A stretch of 64,000 nt of DNA from Galeopsis tetrahit (taxonomy: Eukaryota; Streptophyta; Magnoliopsida; Lamiales; Lamiaceae), in the NCBI GenBank assembly GCA_963675135.1, contig OY776119.1, positions 1,736,001 to 1,800,000 on the forward strand, in the 5' to 3' direction. Of this stretch, positions 1 to 10,595 are shown piece after piece (the first letter of the stretch is position 1; each line of letters begins with the position of its first letter). The translations under genes and the position numbers were made by a program. The notes beneath the pieces were generated by a model. It saw only the letters and a program-made list of their open reading frames with translations. It did no database searches and was not told the DNA's origin.

Positions 1-13
1 ACCATGCACATAT

Positions 14-1115
14 TAGTGCGTTCAATGCTTATCATAAATGTACATATTCTGCACTTAGAAATTTAACAATTTAGATGTCACTTAGGCCTCCCAATTTTCT
101 GTTTTTTCAACTTCTTTAACGCTACTCTAATTTTTTTACGTAACCGTTGCCTACTTTCTATTTCCATTTTTGTCTTCTTAATTTTTCTTAATCGTTGCCT
201 TCTCAATTTTAGTCCTGACAATATCGATTTTAGTGTAAAGTTATAGGATTGCACTTGAACTCGACCTAAGTAATAAGACTAAAATTGATACTGTCAAAAC
301 TAAAATTATTACTGTTAGGACTAAAATTGAGAAAGTGCAAAATTACTGGATTAAAGTTGGGCTCGACTATGTTACAAAACTAAAATTGATCATATACACA
401 CATATTTTGCACATAAAGATATAACAAGATAGATGTAATATTACTGTTTTTTCAACAGCTCTTCAAAACAAAAACGCACACTTCCTCTTCGTCTCAAAGA
501 CCTAAGTTTAAGCTAATGTCTATGCCGAGTATCATTCGCAAATGTTTTTTGTATTTGTGTATGATCATTCATCAACTTTTTTTAGATGTATTGGTTGATT
601 CAGAGGACACGTTTTCCCCTTTTCGTTGAATGATCTTACTATGTTTACCATTTTGGGAAGTTTTCTGGCATATGACAAGGAATCTAAAATTTACTACTCC
701 CTCCGTCAGTATAAAGATAGTCCACTATTCATTTTTTGTTTGTCTCAAATTATAGTTCGCTTTCCTTTTAGTTCAACATTTTTGTCTAAAATATATCCTT
801 ATTTAATGATTGTTGGGATTAGTTAATAATAGTGTTCATTAACATTAAATAAGAGTATAACAAGAATACAAGAGTAAATTTTATATGTCTAAAATGTTTG
901 CATGCATTAGTTTGTGTGAAAGAGGAAAGTGAACTATCTTTTTAAGACGGATGAAGTAATATTTATATGCCTATTGCCTAGCAACATTTTTTTTTAGTAC
1001 TTTTCGCCGTCATCTTTATTTCTGAGAGAGGTCAGAGATTTTTCATTTCCGAAGTGCAGAATTCTTTTGTTTCACTTTTGTTTTTCTGGGATTTTACTAA
1101 AATCTTTGGGGATGT
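14..1115 (+). repeat. Dispersed ~1.1 kb repeat, copy 1
   Basis: This stretch matches 4857-5960 in the same orientation almost end to end, apart from scattered substitutions and small indels. It also matches 44093-44677 in inverted orientation. It may begin before the window. It carries no credible coding sequence; the short open frames in it are not conserved between copies. A Stowaway-like MITE sits at the same internal position in every copy, so the MITE was present before the repeat spread. The type of element is not recognised: I saw neither LTR-type ends nor a transposase. Confidence 0.65.
697..956. mobile_element. Stowaway-like MITE nested in dispersed repeat
   Basis: The left end reads CTCCCTCCGTC and the right end is a degraded inverse (GACGGATGAAG); both are flanked by TA. 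About 260 bp, no coding capacity. The same MITE lies at the same place in the second copy of the host repeat (5539-5794). Tc1/mariner-type MITEs insert at TA and have such ends. Confidence 0.7.
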
Positions 1116-1295
1116 TTACTTCGAACTTTGGGTGGTTTTAAAAACCGGATTTTTGAAATCCTGGTTTTTAAACACATTATTGACCATATACACATTAGCT
1201 CATTCAATGATTATCTATTACACAAATATTTTGCACATGAAAATAAGTTTGCAGGAACTGTCATTAAAAGCTGTAAATTAGATTAATTTGCCCAA

Positions 1296-1567
1296 CTAAT
1301 TATATGAAAGATTATCCTCCAAGGTTGCAGGGTGGCCTTTAAATCTGACACCAACCAATGAAGATTGCCATTCAGATTGTCGGCAGGAGGTGCTATTTCT
1401 TTCAAGAGTGTATACAAAAAAGTTGCACATTATAGTCCTCAAAAACCGAAACCTGCACCTTATGTTGTCCGGCCACTTATTTTGCTGACTCCAAATCCAA
1501 GAGCAACTGGTCGTGGACAAGATTGCTGAATCTCAATATAATCACGAGTGATCGGATTACATATGTA
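1296..1567 (-). pseudogene. FBA-type F-box gene fragment, single-copy part
   Basis: Read on the minus strand, this gives broken pieces of an F-box-associated (FBA) domain: a segment like LYICNPITRDYIEI, then GFGVSKISG, then NGNLHWLVSDL. These are familiar blocks of plant F-box proteins with an FBA domain. The frame changes and stops several times, so it is not coding. It continues directly into the inverted repeat at 1568-1938, whose first arm carries the preceding part of the same domain. No F-box motif is present. Confidence 0.55.
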
Positions 1568-1938
1568 AAGAGTGAGATCCTCCTTCCTATGATAGCATTG
1601 GAGAATCAAACAATTAACTGAACCCCATATCCATCCATTCTAAAAGGGAGGTTGAATTTGAAGATTGATTTGCAACAATTTTCAAGATTGAGTCTGTCTT
1701 CAAATTCATAAATGGTGTACAACCTTGGCAAGGACTCATAGAGTGTCAAATCTTAATCTTGAAAATCGTGTTGCCAAGGTTGTACACCATTTATGAATTT
1801 TAAGACGGGCTCAATCTTGAAAATCGTTGCAAATCAATCTTCAAATTCATGCAACCTCCCTTTTCAGAATAGATGAATATGGGTTCAGTTAATGGTTTGA
1901 TTCTCCAATGCTATCATAGGAAGGAGGATCTCACTCTT
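1568..1938. repeat. Long inverted repeat (hairpin) made from an F-box gene fragment
   Basis: Arm 1 is 1568-1731 (164 nt), the loop 1732-1770 (39 nt) and arm 2 1771-1938 (168 nt). The reverse complement of arm 2 matches arm 1 at roughly 93% by eye. The outer 44 bp (1568-1611 with 1895-1938) pair perfectly, and so do about 28 bp next to the loop. On the minus strand arm 1 encodes recognisable FBA-domain pieces (LYTIYEFEDRLNLEN; VNGLI; YHRKEDLTLYIC). The structure is therefore an inverted duplication of F-box coding sequence. It abuts, and truncates, exon 2 of the FBD F-box pseudogene to its right. A transcript through it would fold into a long stem, the expected form of a young MIRNA or hairpin-siRNA locus. 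Whether it is transcribed cannot be seen. Confidence 0.8.
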
Positions 1939-1944
1939 GGAGAG

Positions 1945-3483
1945 TTATTTAAATGTGAAGTAATCTGAACCGTCTTCAGTTGCATCAGAAAGGACTTGGA
2001 AAGATCCAAGTTGACTAGTGGTGGATCCTTAGAACAAGTCATGTGTTCCACGTCTTCAATGACTTAACATCTTTAGATTAGGGAAGATCGCAAGAAGATT
2101 CATTGTGTCTATGAATTCATATTTAATGTGTTGAATATCAGTAAGTTTTAGAAACTTGACACTTGGTAATGGTGAAATCGTAGCTCTCTCATGTGCGGCG
2201 CCAAGCTCCTGCTATAACAATAAGATAAGATTGCATTAAAAATGGAGATTGGAACCAATTAAGCTGCAATGTAGAAAATAGATTTGAAACTATGGACAAA
2301 TATCAAATATAATTAGGTAACAAAGATTAACAACTACTCCGGAATTAACGAATAAATCTATATCAAGGTCTTCAAACAATTCGTATTATTACTACTTCAT
2401 GAAGTAAAAAGTGAAGATAAACAAGACCTGAGCAAACAGAAGTGATAAACCGAGTCTTTCAACATGTTGGAGTGTTGCTAAAATTTGCCTCAATGCTTCT
2501 CTAACCAATTCATTCCCCAGTATATCATGATATACTTCATCATCAAAGCCAAGAGTTGCATCAGTTAAAGACGACACATTTGTAAGCAAATACTCACGAA
2601 AGAAAACACCGGAGAGTTCCATAGTTTCAAGTTTCGGAGAGCATATTCTTAGCCCTCCATCCAGTTTTACATTATAATCAAAAAATTAATACTTGTCGAT
2701 CTTTAGCTTCTTCAAACTTGTCGATCGGATGTTCAAGTTCCCTGAGTTTACCAGAAGGCGTAACTCAAAGTCTTCCAACCGAGGACTACCCAACAGAATT
2801 CGGTTTATCATGCGTTCACTGAAGTAAAAACCATCAATTCTTAAACTCTTGAGCTGATTCCAGACCGGAATTCCAGGGATTTGAAGATTGCATCCCACAA
2901 GTGATAATTTTTTTATCCACGAACACGAGTTCAGAAACTGTGGAGTACAGTATACATCTTTCATATTTACTGGTAAATCGTCCCAATACTTCATATCTTT
3001 GTACAACAAATATATACTCAACTCTTCTACTTCAATGTCACCGGCTAATGACATTTCAAAGCGAGGCCCAATATTAATTTCGAATTTTAGAATCTTGGTC
3101 CGTTTCCACCGTAAGAGAGCACGATTAATAAAGTTTCGAACTTTCTCTATCCCTTTGTCTTGCTTTATAGTTTCGCAGAAATTAAGAGAGGGCACTGTGG
3201 TTCAAAGGTTATTCCAACGTTTGGACAGAAGAGTTGTCGAAACAACGTCTCTCATTTGCAACAATGACAGGATTTGGACAATTAACGAGTGGGGTAGCTG
3301 TTAGGAATTAATATACAAGAATTAATTCTCAACCTCTATACAAGTTCGGACTTTAATTTTAGATGAAACGAAATTCTTTCAGTAACTCACTAAGTCGTTC
3401 CACGAGGACTTTTAGATGAGACAGAATTCTTTCAGTAACTCACTGAGTCGATCCACGAGTTCAATGCTTATTGATTCATCCAT
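1945..3483 (-). pseudogene. FBD-type F-box/LRR pseudogene A
   Basis: The gene has the layout of the cluster: exon 1 encodes the F-box and leucine-rich repeats, exon 2 the FBD domain. The start is at 3483 (MDES..). Exon 1 ends at 2428 with donor GT, and exon 2 starts at 2208 after a TATAGCAG acceptor. It is clearly dead. The F-box is interrupted by about 130 bp that includes a tandemly duplicated ~52 bp block (3357-3459). Part of the LRR region (the block around SWVHFALGN in its relatives) is deleted. An in-frame TAA lies at 2686-2688, and exon 2 stops at about 1945 where the F-box hairpin begins. A probable 5' leader exon lies near 4101-4170, with a donor matching those of its relatives; the leader intron now holds a MITE. 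Confidence 0.8.
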
Positions 3484-3741
3484 GGTTTCAGCAATCGAAT
3501 TACACTAGTCAAAAATTCAAAAGCAATAAGTATGAGAATTACACAAACAAAATATGAAAACTTACAACCCATTTCGAAGGAAATAACTAAATAGTACTCC
3601 TTCCGTCCTGTAAACTGTAAAATTTTGCTCATACTAATGAAAAAATTATAGATGGACAATTTGTATATGTATATATAGGCAAATAATTTTAATCTCTTTC
3701 TATTTTTAATAATAATTTGTTGCTTATATGTTAACTAAATA

Positions 3742-4000
3742 CTCCCTCCGTCCGTCCCACAACTGTTTGCACACTTACCTTATTTGTCTGTCTCATAATT
3801 GTTTGCACACCCATGAAAGGAAACTCTCCCATAAACCTCACCCTCACAATATTCACATATTTACACAAAATGTCATTAATTTTACACTCTTTCCAATCAC
3901 CTTTTTACTTTATTCATATAACTTTACAAAATTACCCCTCAACACTCCACTCATTACACTTTTTTCTTAATGTGTGCAAACATTTTCGGGACGGAGGGAG
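3742..4000. mobile_element. Stowaway-like MITE in the leader intron of pseudogene A
   Basis: The ends are CTCCCTCCGTCCGTCCC on the left and GGGACGGAGGGAG on the right, flanked by TA on both sides. About 259 bp, no coding capacity. It contains direct repeats of a CAACTGTTTGCACAC-like block near the left end. Confidence 0.8.
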
Positions 4001-4514
4001 TAGTAATTAGTAAAAATTTCAAAAGTAACTCGAGACATTACACAAACAAAATATGAAAACTAATGAATTAAGCACACTATGGAAAGCAAGAAAATTACCA
4101 GGACTCAGGATGCTTTAGATCAGTAGTACTTCTTCATCCAATGCATCTTTTCAGTTCCTCAATGTGTTTCAATTTATGGGTTTCTTTCGGGAAGGTTAAA
4201 AGATACAATTAAATGAATGCATGTGGGGTAGAATACGTGGGGTTTCGTATTTCAAAATTTAACTTATTAATTAAGTTAAATTGTCTTTCTAAAAAAAATA
4301 TACTAGTGTATATTTTCCATGAAATATTACAAATACAATATAATCCCTACGTCCCATAAATGTTTGCACCATAAAATTTTATGGACATACAAGCTAAGAA
4401 AAAAAATGTAATGAGTGAAGTGTTCTAGAAATAATTTTGTAAACTTTTATTAATAAAATAAAGTAAATGGTTATATATAAGGGTAAATATGTTTGTTACT
4501 ATATACTCCCTCCG

Positions 4515-4604
4515 TCCGACTATACCTTAGGAGTTTCGAACCTGAGACGTAGAGAGTAGCATACTCCTAAGTCACAAGCCTACACTACTGGGCTAACGGA
4601 TTTA
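4515..4604 (-). mobile_element. tRNA-derived SINE-like fragment
   Basis: On the minus strand there is an A-box-like block (TAGCCCAGTAGTGTAGG) and, about 45 nt on, a good B box (GGTTCGAAACTCC). That is the spacing of a tRNA-derived Pol III promoter, as in plant SINE heads. No complete cloverleaf forms, and the body and tail of a SINE are missing; a CTCCCTCCGTCC MITE end follows at once. The region around it (4005-4850) shows no gene. Confidence 0.4.
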
Positions 4605-4856
4605 TTATTTTGATTAGTAAATTAGGAATTTCGTCGGAATACTCAATTTGTTTCACATGTGTGAGCCACAAGCTCACATTTGACATTTCCGACGAATATT
4701 AAAATTTTCAACAAAAATGACGTAAATTGAAAAATGGAATACTTGAAGGATTTAATTGAAAATCGAATGAATGATGAGAAGAAGATGAACAATTTAATTC
4801 TTCACACCTAATAATTTCATTATTAATTTACTACACATGCTTTTAAAACACATTAA

Positions 4857-5960
4857 TGACCATATACATATTAGTGCGTTCAATGCTTATCATAAATGCA
4901 CATATTTTGCACTTAGAAATATAATAAGTTAGATGTCACTTAGGCCTCCCAATTTTTTTTTCTGTTTTTTTAAACTTCTTTAACACCGCTCTAATTTTTC
5001 TACTTAAGCGTTGCCTTCTTTCTGTTTCTATTTTTGTCTTCTCAATTTTAGTCATAACGGTATCAATTTAGTGCAAAGTTACAGGATTACAGTTGGACTC
5101 GACCTAAGTAACAATACTAAAATTGATACTGTCAAAAGTAAAATTATTAATGTTACGACTAAAATTGAGAAAGTGCAAAATTACTGGATTAAAGTTGGGT
5201 TCGACCTAAGTTACAAGACTAAAATTGATCATATAAACACATATTTTGAACATAAAGATATAACAAGATAGATGTAAATTACTGTGTTTTTTTAACAGTT
5301 CTTCAAAACAAAAACGCACACTTCCTCTTCGTCTCAAAAACCTAAGTTTAAGCTAATGTTTATGCCGAGTATCATTTGCAATTGTTTTTTGTATGTGTGT
5401 ATGATCATTCATCAACATTTTTTTAGCTGTATTAGTTGATTCAGAGAACACGTTTTCCCCTTTTCGTTGAATGATCTTGCTATGTTTACCATTTTGGGAA
5501 ATTTTTTTGGCTTAGGACAAGGAATCTAAAATTTACTACTCTCTCTGTCTCAAAAGTCTCAAAAGGATAGTCCACTATTCATTTTTGTTTGTCTCAAATT
5601 ATAGTCCAGTTTCCTTTTATTTTAATATTTTTGTCGAAAATATCTTATTTAATGATTGGATTAGTTAATAATAGTGTTCATTAACATTAAATAAGGGTAT
5701 AACAAGAATACAAGAGTAAATTTTATATGTCCAAAATGTTTGCATTGTATTGTATGAAAAGGGAAAGTGAACTATCCTTTTGAGACGGAGTGAGTAATAT
5801 TTATATGCCTGTTGCCTAGAGACGTTTTTTTAAGTATTTTTCGCCGTTATATTTATTTCTGAGAGAGGTAAGAGGTTTTTAATTTCGAAAGAGCAGAATT
5901 TTTTTGTTTCTCTTTTGTTTTTCTGGGATTTTACTAAAATCTTTGTGTCTGAACAGATCG
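4857..5960 (+). repeat. Dispersed ~1.1 kb repeat, copy 2
   Basis: This is a second, collinear copy of the repeat at 14-1115. It runs on to about 6000 (GGGTGCCTGGAGTT-type sequence on the minus strand), a stretch also found in the inverted copy near 44040-44105. It carries the same nested MITE at 5539-5794. In both copies the repeat lies beyond the 3' side of an FBD F-box pseudogene on the minus strand, so repeat and gene may have been duplicated as one block. No coding sequence is seen, and nothing recognisable lies between 6000 and 6550. Confidence 0.65.
5539..5794. mobile_element. Stowaway-like MITE nested in copy 2 of the dispersed repeat
   Basis: Ends CTCTCTCTGTCTC and GAGACGGAGTGAG, flanked by TA; orthologous in position to the MITE at 697-956. 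Confidence 0.65.
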
Positions 5961-6552
5961 AGATGAACTCCAGGCACCCCAAATAATCTTGTAGACAATA
6001 AACTAGCTAATTTCATAATTTAAAATCGAATTACGGATGAAAGTAAATAATACTAGGATACAGAAAATTGAGATAGTTAGCACACCAATTAATTAGTTAG
6101 GAGTTGCATGTATGGTTACAAAATAACAGAATAGGATACACAAAACTATCCTATTCATTTCCACTATGTTTGTCTGAAAAACTATTTTTTGTACTATTTT
6201 GTTAACTGAAACTTTTTTCTCAATAGCAAGGAACACATTCCGTTTGACAAGCTAACACAAGACTTGCACCTCAAACATATATTCAGCACTTCAAAATTTG
6301 GCATCCTCTTAATTTAAGAGTTAGCAAAACCGACTGATGAGATTACAAGACAAAGATTTGACAAACTGGCCACGTTTCGTTTTAGCATAATATATTAGAC
6401 ATGTCCACGATAAATTACATAATTTCTAACCAAATGTTCAAGTTTGCAAATATAGCAATGTTTAGGAAGTGAAGGATGTCACCAAAATGCAATTACCTTT
6501 CACGAAAGATCGAGAACTTTTACTTGAAGTGATATGATATCGTTATGATCGA

Positions 6553-8468
6553 TCAATTTGTGTTGAAAATCACCTTTGCAGTTGGTGACGATCTTGGCAT
6601 GCTCATCAGTATCTTTGCAGCTCGAGAAAAAGTCTCCAGTGAATATGACATGCCACATTCGGGCTGGATCACCAACTTTTCAAGTGTGCTTGCACATTTC
6701 AACAAAAACTCAATAATCCAAAATAACAAGGAGTTATTCAAATGTGAAGTAATTTGAATTGTCTTCAGTTGCATCAGAAAGGACTTGGAGAGATTAGTTA
6801 CAAACTCCAAGTCGAGCGGTGGTGGATACTTGAAACAAGTAGGTTCCACGTCTTCAATGACTAACATCTTTAGATTAGGGAAGATCCCAAGAAGATTCAT
6901 TGTGTCTTTGAATTCATCTTCAGAGAGTTCAATATCAGTATCTATAAGTTTTAGAAACTTAACATTTGGTAATGGTGAAAGCGTAGCTTTCTTATGTGCT
7001 GCGCCAAGCTCCTGCTATAACAATAAGATAAAATGGAGAGTAACTAATTGAACGGATAACAAGTATAAATAAAAGGCAAAGTGCCAAATCTATTATCCGT
7101 AATTCCATTGAATTCAAAGAATGTTAATAGTTCCATGGTCATTTATGGTGTCACCAACAAGTAATTATGTTAGATGCAAAGGAGTAGCCAAGAACATAAC
7201 AGAACTACGGAATAATCCGCCCAAGCATAAAAAAGTCGAATCCAATAACCAAGTCAATCAACAACCCTTTCTCAGAAGGGATACAGAAGTATATATACAA
7301 TCAGAAGCAAACTAACTAAACTGCTAAGTGCTAACTGCCACTAGAAAGCTCTAACTAGCTGGCCTTTTCCTTCTTCTCTTATACGTAACAGATTATGTAC
7401 AATACCAACACTCAGTTCACAAGTATGGAAGTTAGAACAAATTAAGCTGCAATGTACCAAATATATTAAGAACTACTCTGAAATTAAAGAATAAATCTAC
7501 ATCAAGATCTTCAAACAATTCGTATAATTCTTTGTTCAAATAATCATCTAATGCACAAGTATTGAAAAGAAACTAAACCTGAGCAGACAGAACAGATAAA
7601 ACGAGTCTTTCAACATGTTGAATAGTTGGTAAGATTTGCCTCAATGTTTCTCCAGTATATATTGCATTATTAAAGCCAAGAGTTGCATCAATTAAAGATG
7701 AAGCATTTGTAAGCGAACACCTACGAAATAATTGTCCAAAGAGTTCCAATGTTTCAAGTTTCGGACAGCAGATTCTCAGCACTCCTTCCAGTGGTACATT
7801 ATCAATATCATAATACTGAGAAATCAACAGATATTCAAGTTCCCAGAGTTTACCAAAAGACGTAAGTCAAAGTCTTCCAACTGAGAACTACCCAACAGAA
7901 TTCGGTTCATCAAGCGTTCACTGAAGTGAAAACCATTGATTCTTAAACTCTTGAGCTGAATCCAGACAGGAATTACAGGGAATCGAAGATTGCATCCCAC
8001 GAGTGATAATTTTTTTATCGACGAACACGAGTTCAGCAACTGTGGAGGCCTGTACACATCTTTCGTACTTATTACTGCATCTCCCAACTTCATCTTATCC
8101 TCTTCGTACATAAAATCTATACTTAACTCTTCTACTTCATTTCCCAGAGCAAAATGCACCCACGAATCAATGTCACGGGCTAATGATGTATAATAGTAAG
8201 GCCTGATATTAATTCCAAATTTCAAAATCTTGGGCCCTTTCCACCGTAGGAGAGCATGATTAATAAAGTTTCGAACTTTCTCTATCCCTTTGTCTGGGGT
8301 TATAGTTTCGCAGAAATTAAGGCAGGGGACAGTGATCCAGAGGTTATTCCAATCTTTGGACAGAAGAGTTGTCAAAACAACATCTCTCATCGGCAACAAT
8401 GAGAGGATTCGGAGGATTAACGAGTGGGGTAACTCACTGAGTCGATCCACGAGTTCACATTCATCCAT
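6553..8468 (-). pseudogene. FBD-type F-box/LRR pseudogene B
   Basis: Two exons: 8468-7579 (F-box, then LRRs) and 7011-6553 (FBD domain), split by a 567 bp intron with donor GT at 7578 and acceptor TATAGCAG. The chosen ATG gives MDECELVDRLSELPHS, with an intact F-box (LILRILSLLPMRDVV). Proteins of this family act as substrate-binding adaptors of SCF ubiquitin ligases: the F-box binds SKP1, and the LRR/FBD part is thought to bind targets. A small deletion near 7824, where relatives encode RSTSLKKLKI, shifts the frame and creates a stop after about 214 residues. Downstream LRR and FBD sequence stays open in the other frame (7573-7827, 6553-7011), so the damage is recent or single. A leader exon ends at 8596 (donor GT at 8595), matching the 5' leader introns of its relatives. 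Confidence 0.8.
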
Positions 8469-8817
8469 GGTTAATTTCAGCAATCGAAACACTACTTGTC
8501 AAAAATTCAAAAGAAATTCGAGTAATTACACAAACAAAACATGAAAACTAACAATTAACCCATTTCGAATCAAGGTAAAAAATAACAAAAATTACCTGGA
8601 CTCGGCTTCTCTAACTAGCTCTTACTAAAGCGGGGGTGATTTTTAGGGGTAGATTGAGTTAGGGGCTTTTGTAGCTCAAATGTGGCCTTTGTTTTGGTAT
8701 ATGGATTCAATCATTCCGATGCCGGAGAAGCGGTGGCGGATAAAGAAGTGTAATTTGAAACTCAAGAGTGGGAGCTGCTGAGTAAATGGAAGTGACTGTG
8801 GGGAAGCCTAATTTATA

Positions 8818-8901
8818 CTCCCTCCGTCCACGAAAAGTAGTCACATTTGCCCTATATTCTTTGTCCACAAAATGTAGTCCCATACCCTTTTTTTTTTTTT
8901 A
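8818..8901. mobile_element. Left half of a split Stowaway MITE
   Basis: It begins TA-CTCCCTCCGTCCACGAAAAGTAG and runs to a T-tract ending in A at 8901, where the homology stops. The missing remainder is at 35456-35648. An uninterrupted relative at 42677-42971 shows that the two halves are consecutive parts of one MITE. Confidence 0.8.
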
Positions 8902-9010
8902 GGGAAAATTGTTGTTAAGGTCATTTCACTAAGAGATTTATCTAATAGGGCATATTTTTAAATCTATTAAGGTGAAAATGACACCTAAGACATTGTTGCC
9001 CTTTACCCAT
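8902..9010 (+). repeat. Left terminal repeat of the composite MULE
   Basis: Starts GGGAAAATTGTTG and has TAAGGTCATTT near position 15, a second ATTAAGGTG-type block near 65 and TTGCCCTTT near 95. These match, with mutations, the order of blocks in the inverted right end. Confidence 0.5.
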
Positions 9011-9770
9011 TAAAATATTTTGAAATTCAAAAAAATTAATTGGATTTATATGAAATCTTTTGATTTAATGCATTCCTCATTTTACGCACTTCATCAACCT
9101 TTCAATTTGTTCCTAATTTGAAGCAAGCTCGAATTTATTAGCTGGAAGAAAATCTTTACCAAATATATTCTGCATATATCGGCCGACCCATTGTTTCCGG
9201 CCAGAATCATTCCAGAAAATCATACTACGGTGAGAAGAGGTATTCCGATCACTTGCATGCGTGACTTTTTCTTCTTATCTTCAGCGTAGTTTTATACCCC
9301 TGTAAGTCATATACATAAACGGTTTAAATTCTGGGTAGATTGAAGCAAAAAAAAAAGTTCATAGGAAAGATCAAAGGTTTAACGATTTTTCAAAAACTAG
9401 TTGTTTACGAACTATATTTATTGTTAGTTCGGTCGTTCATCAAAATATCATAACATTTTTGGATTTATTGTTGTTTAAAATAGTTACTTTTTAAACCCTA
9501 GGAACCAAAAGTTAGAAGAGAAAATAGGAAAGATAAATATTACATTGTTCATGATGGAAAACAACAGTGATGTGTTGTTTTGCTTAGTATTTTGAGTTTT
9601 TGGTAAGAAGCAGGGAATTGTTAGTAAAGTGGTACAGGGAGAAAATAGGATATTAAGAAGGTTGCATTGTGTTATGAATGTTTTTCTTCATATAATCATT
9701 ATGCATATCGATTTATATGTTAAGGAGTTATACTCATACTAACAGGAGCATTTATTAACTTATTACTAAG

Positions 9771-10515
9771 GGCATGTGGCAAAATCAAGGAGTTCTGTTG
9801 TGCACACTGATGAAGGTTCGAGCAAAAGAAGGGGTAAAAAACAGAAGAGTGCTGATGAAAGTGTTCGTCGTGTGGAGACACGAGGTAATGCATTGAATTA
9901 GTGAGCTATGAAAATGCCATACAAAGAATAACATTGCTGTAAATATAGATACTGAATACATGATGTTAATGTGCAGGTTCTGCTGAAAAGAGAAGGAGGG
10001 AAGAAAAGAATAGAGGTTTCTGAATTTATTTCCTTTATAAGATGTTAATAAAAGTTCATTTTTTTAAATTGAAGCATATTAATAGAATTTTGCTAATACT
10101 TTTTGTAACATACTAGGCAAGCATCAGTCAAAAGGTTCACATGTAGAATCAGATTCAGGTATTGAATGATAAGTTCTATATAAATAATCTAATTATTTGG
10201 GTGATTGTTACAATCCATAACAAAATGCATTGTTTTATACACCGAATGAATGTTTTTGTAAATGAATAGATTTTCAAAGTGAAGAGGAGAAGGTGAAAAG
10301 GAACAAGAAGTATGCAGCTTCTGACACGGAAGGTAATGAATCATAGAGTATTTGGTGTTGTTAATTAATTTAATCTTATTTAGTTTAAATACAAATAATG
10401 CAGTTTCAATATGGAATGTATAATGCAGATAGTGATGTTGAAAGATATAAGAGGGTAAGAAAGCAAGCTAGGAAGGACAAGGAAGTGCAATCTATCAAAC
10501 CTGAGAATTGTTTTG
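9771..10515 (+). CDS. Block of five small phase-1 exons of the Ulp1-like gene
   Basis: Five exons of 114, 39, 42, 63 and 87 nt each start after AG and end just before GT, and every internal boundary falls after the first base of a glycine, aspartate or alanine codon. The encoded region is highly charged and rich in Lys, Arg, Glu and Ser (for example SKRRGKKQKS; EKRRREEKNRG), so it is probably disordered and perhaps a nuclear-localisation region. Exons of this size with equal phase can be skipped or gained without breaking the frame. The model rests on splice signals and phase only; no transcript evidence is available. Confidence 0.55.
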
Positions 10516-10595
10516 GTAAGTATGTTTCAATATTACATTAATTGTTTTCAAATAAATAAGCAAATATAGATATAAATATAGTATTTCTGTTGCAG

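Noticed and set aside
4515..4604. Functional tRNA gene
   Set aside because: A and B boxes are present, but no full acceptor stem or anticodon arm forms; a SINE-like fragment fits better.
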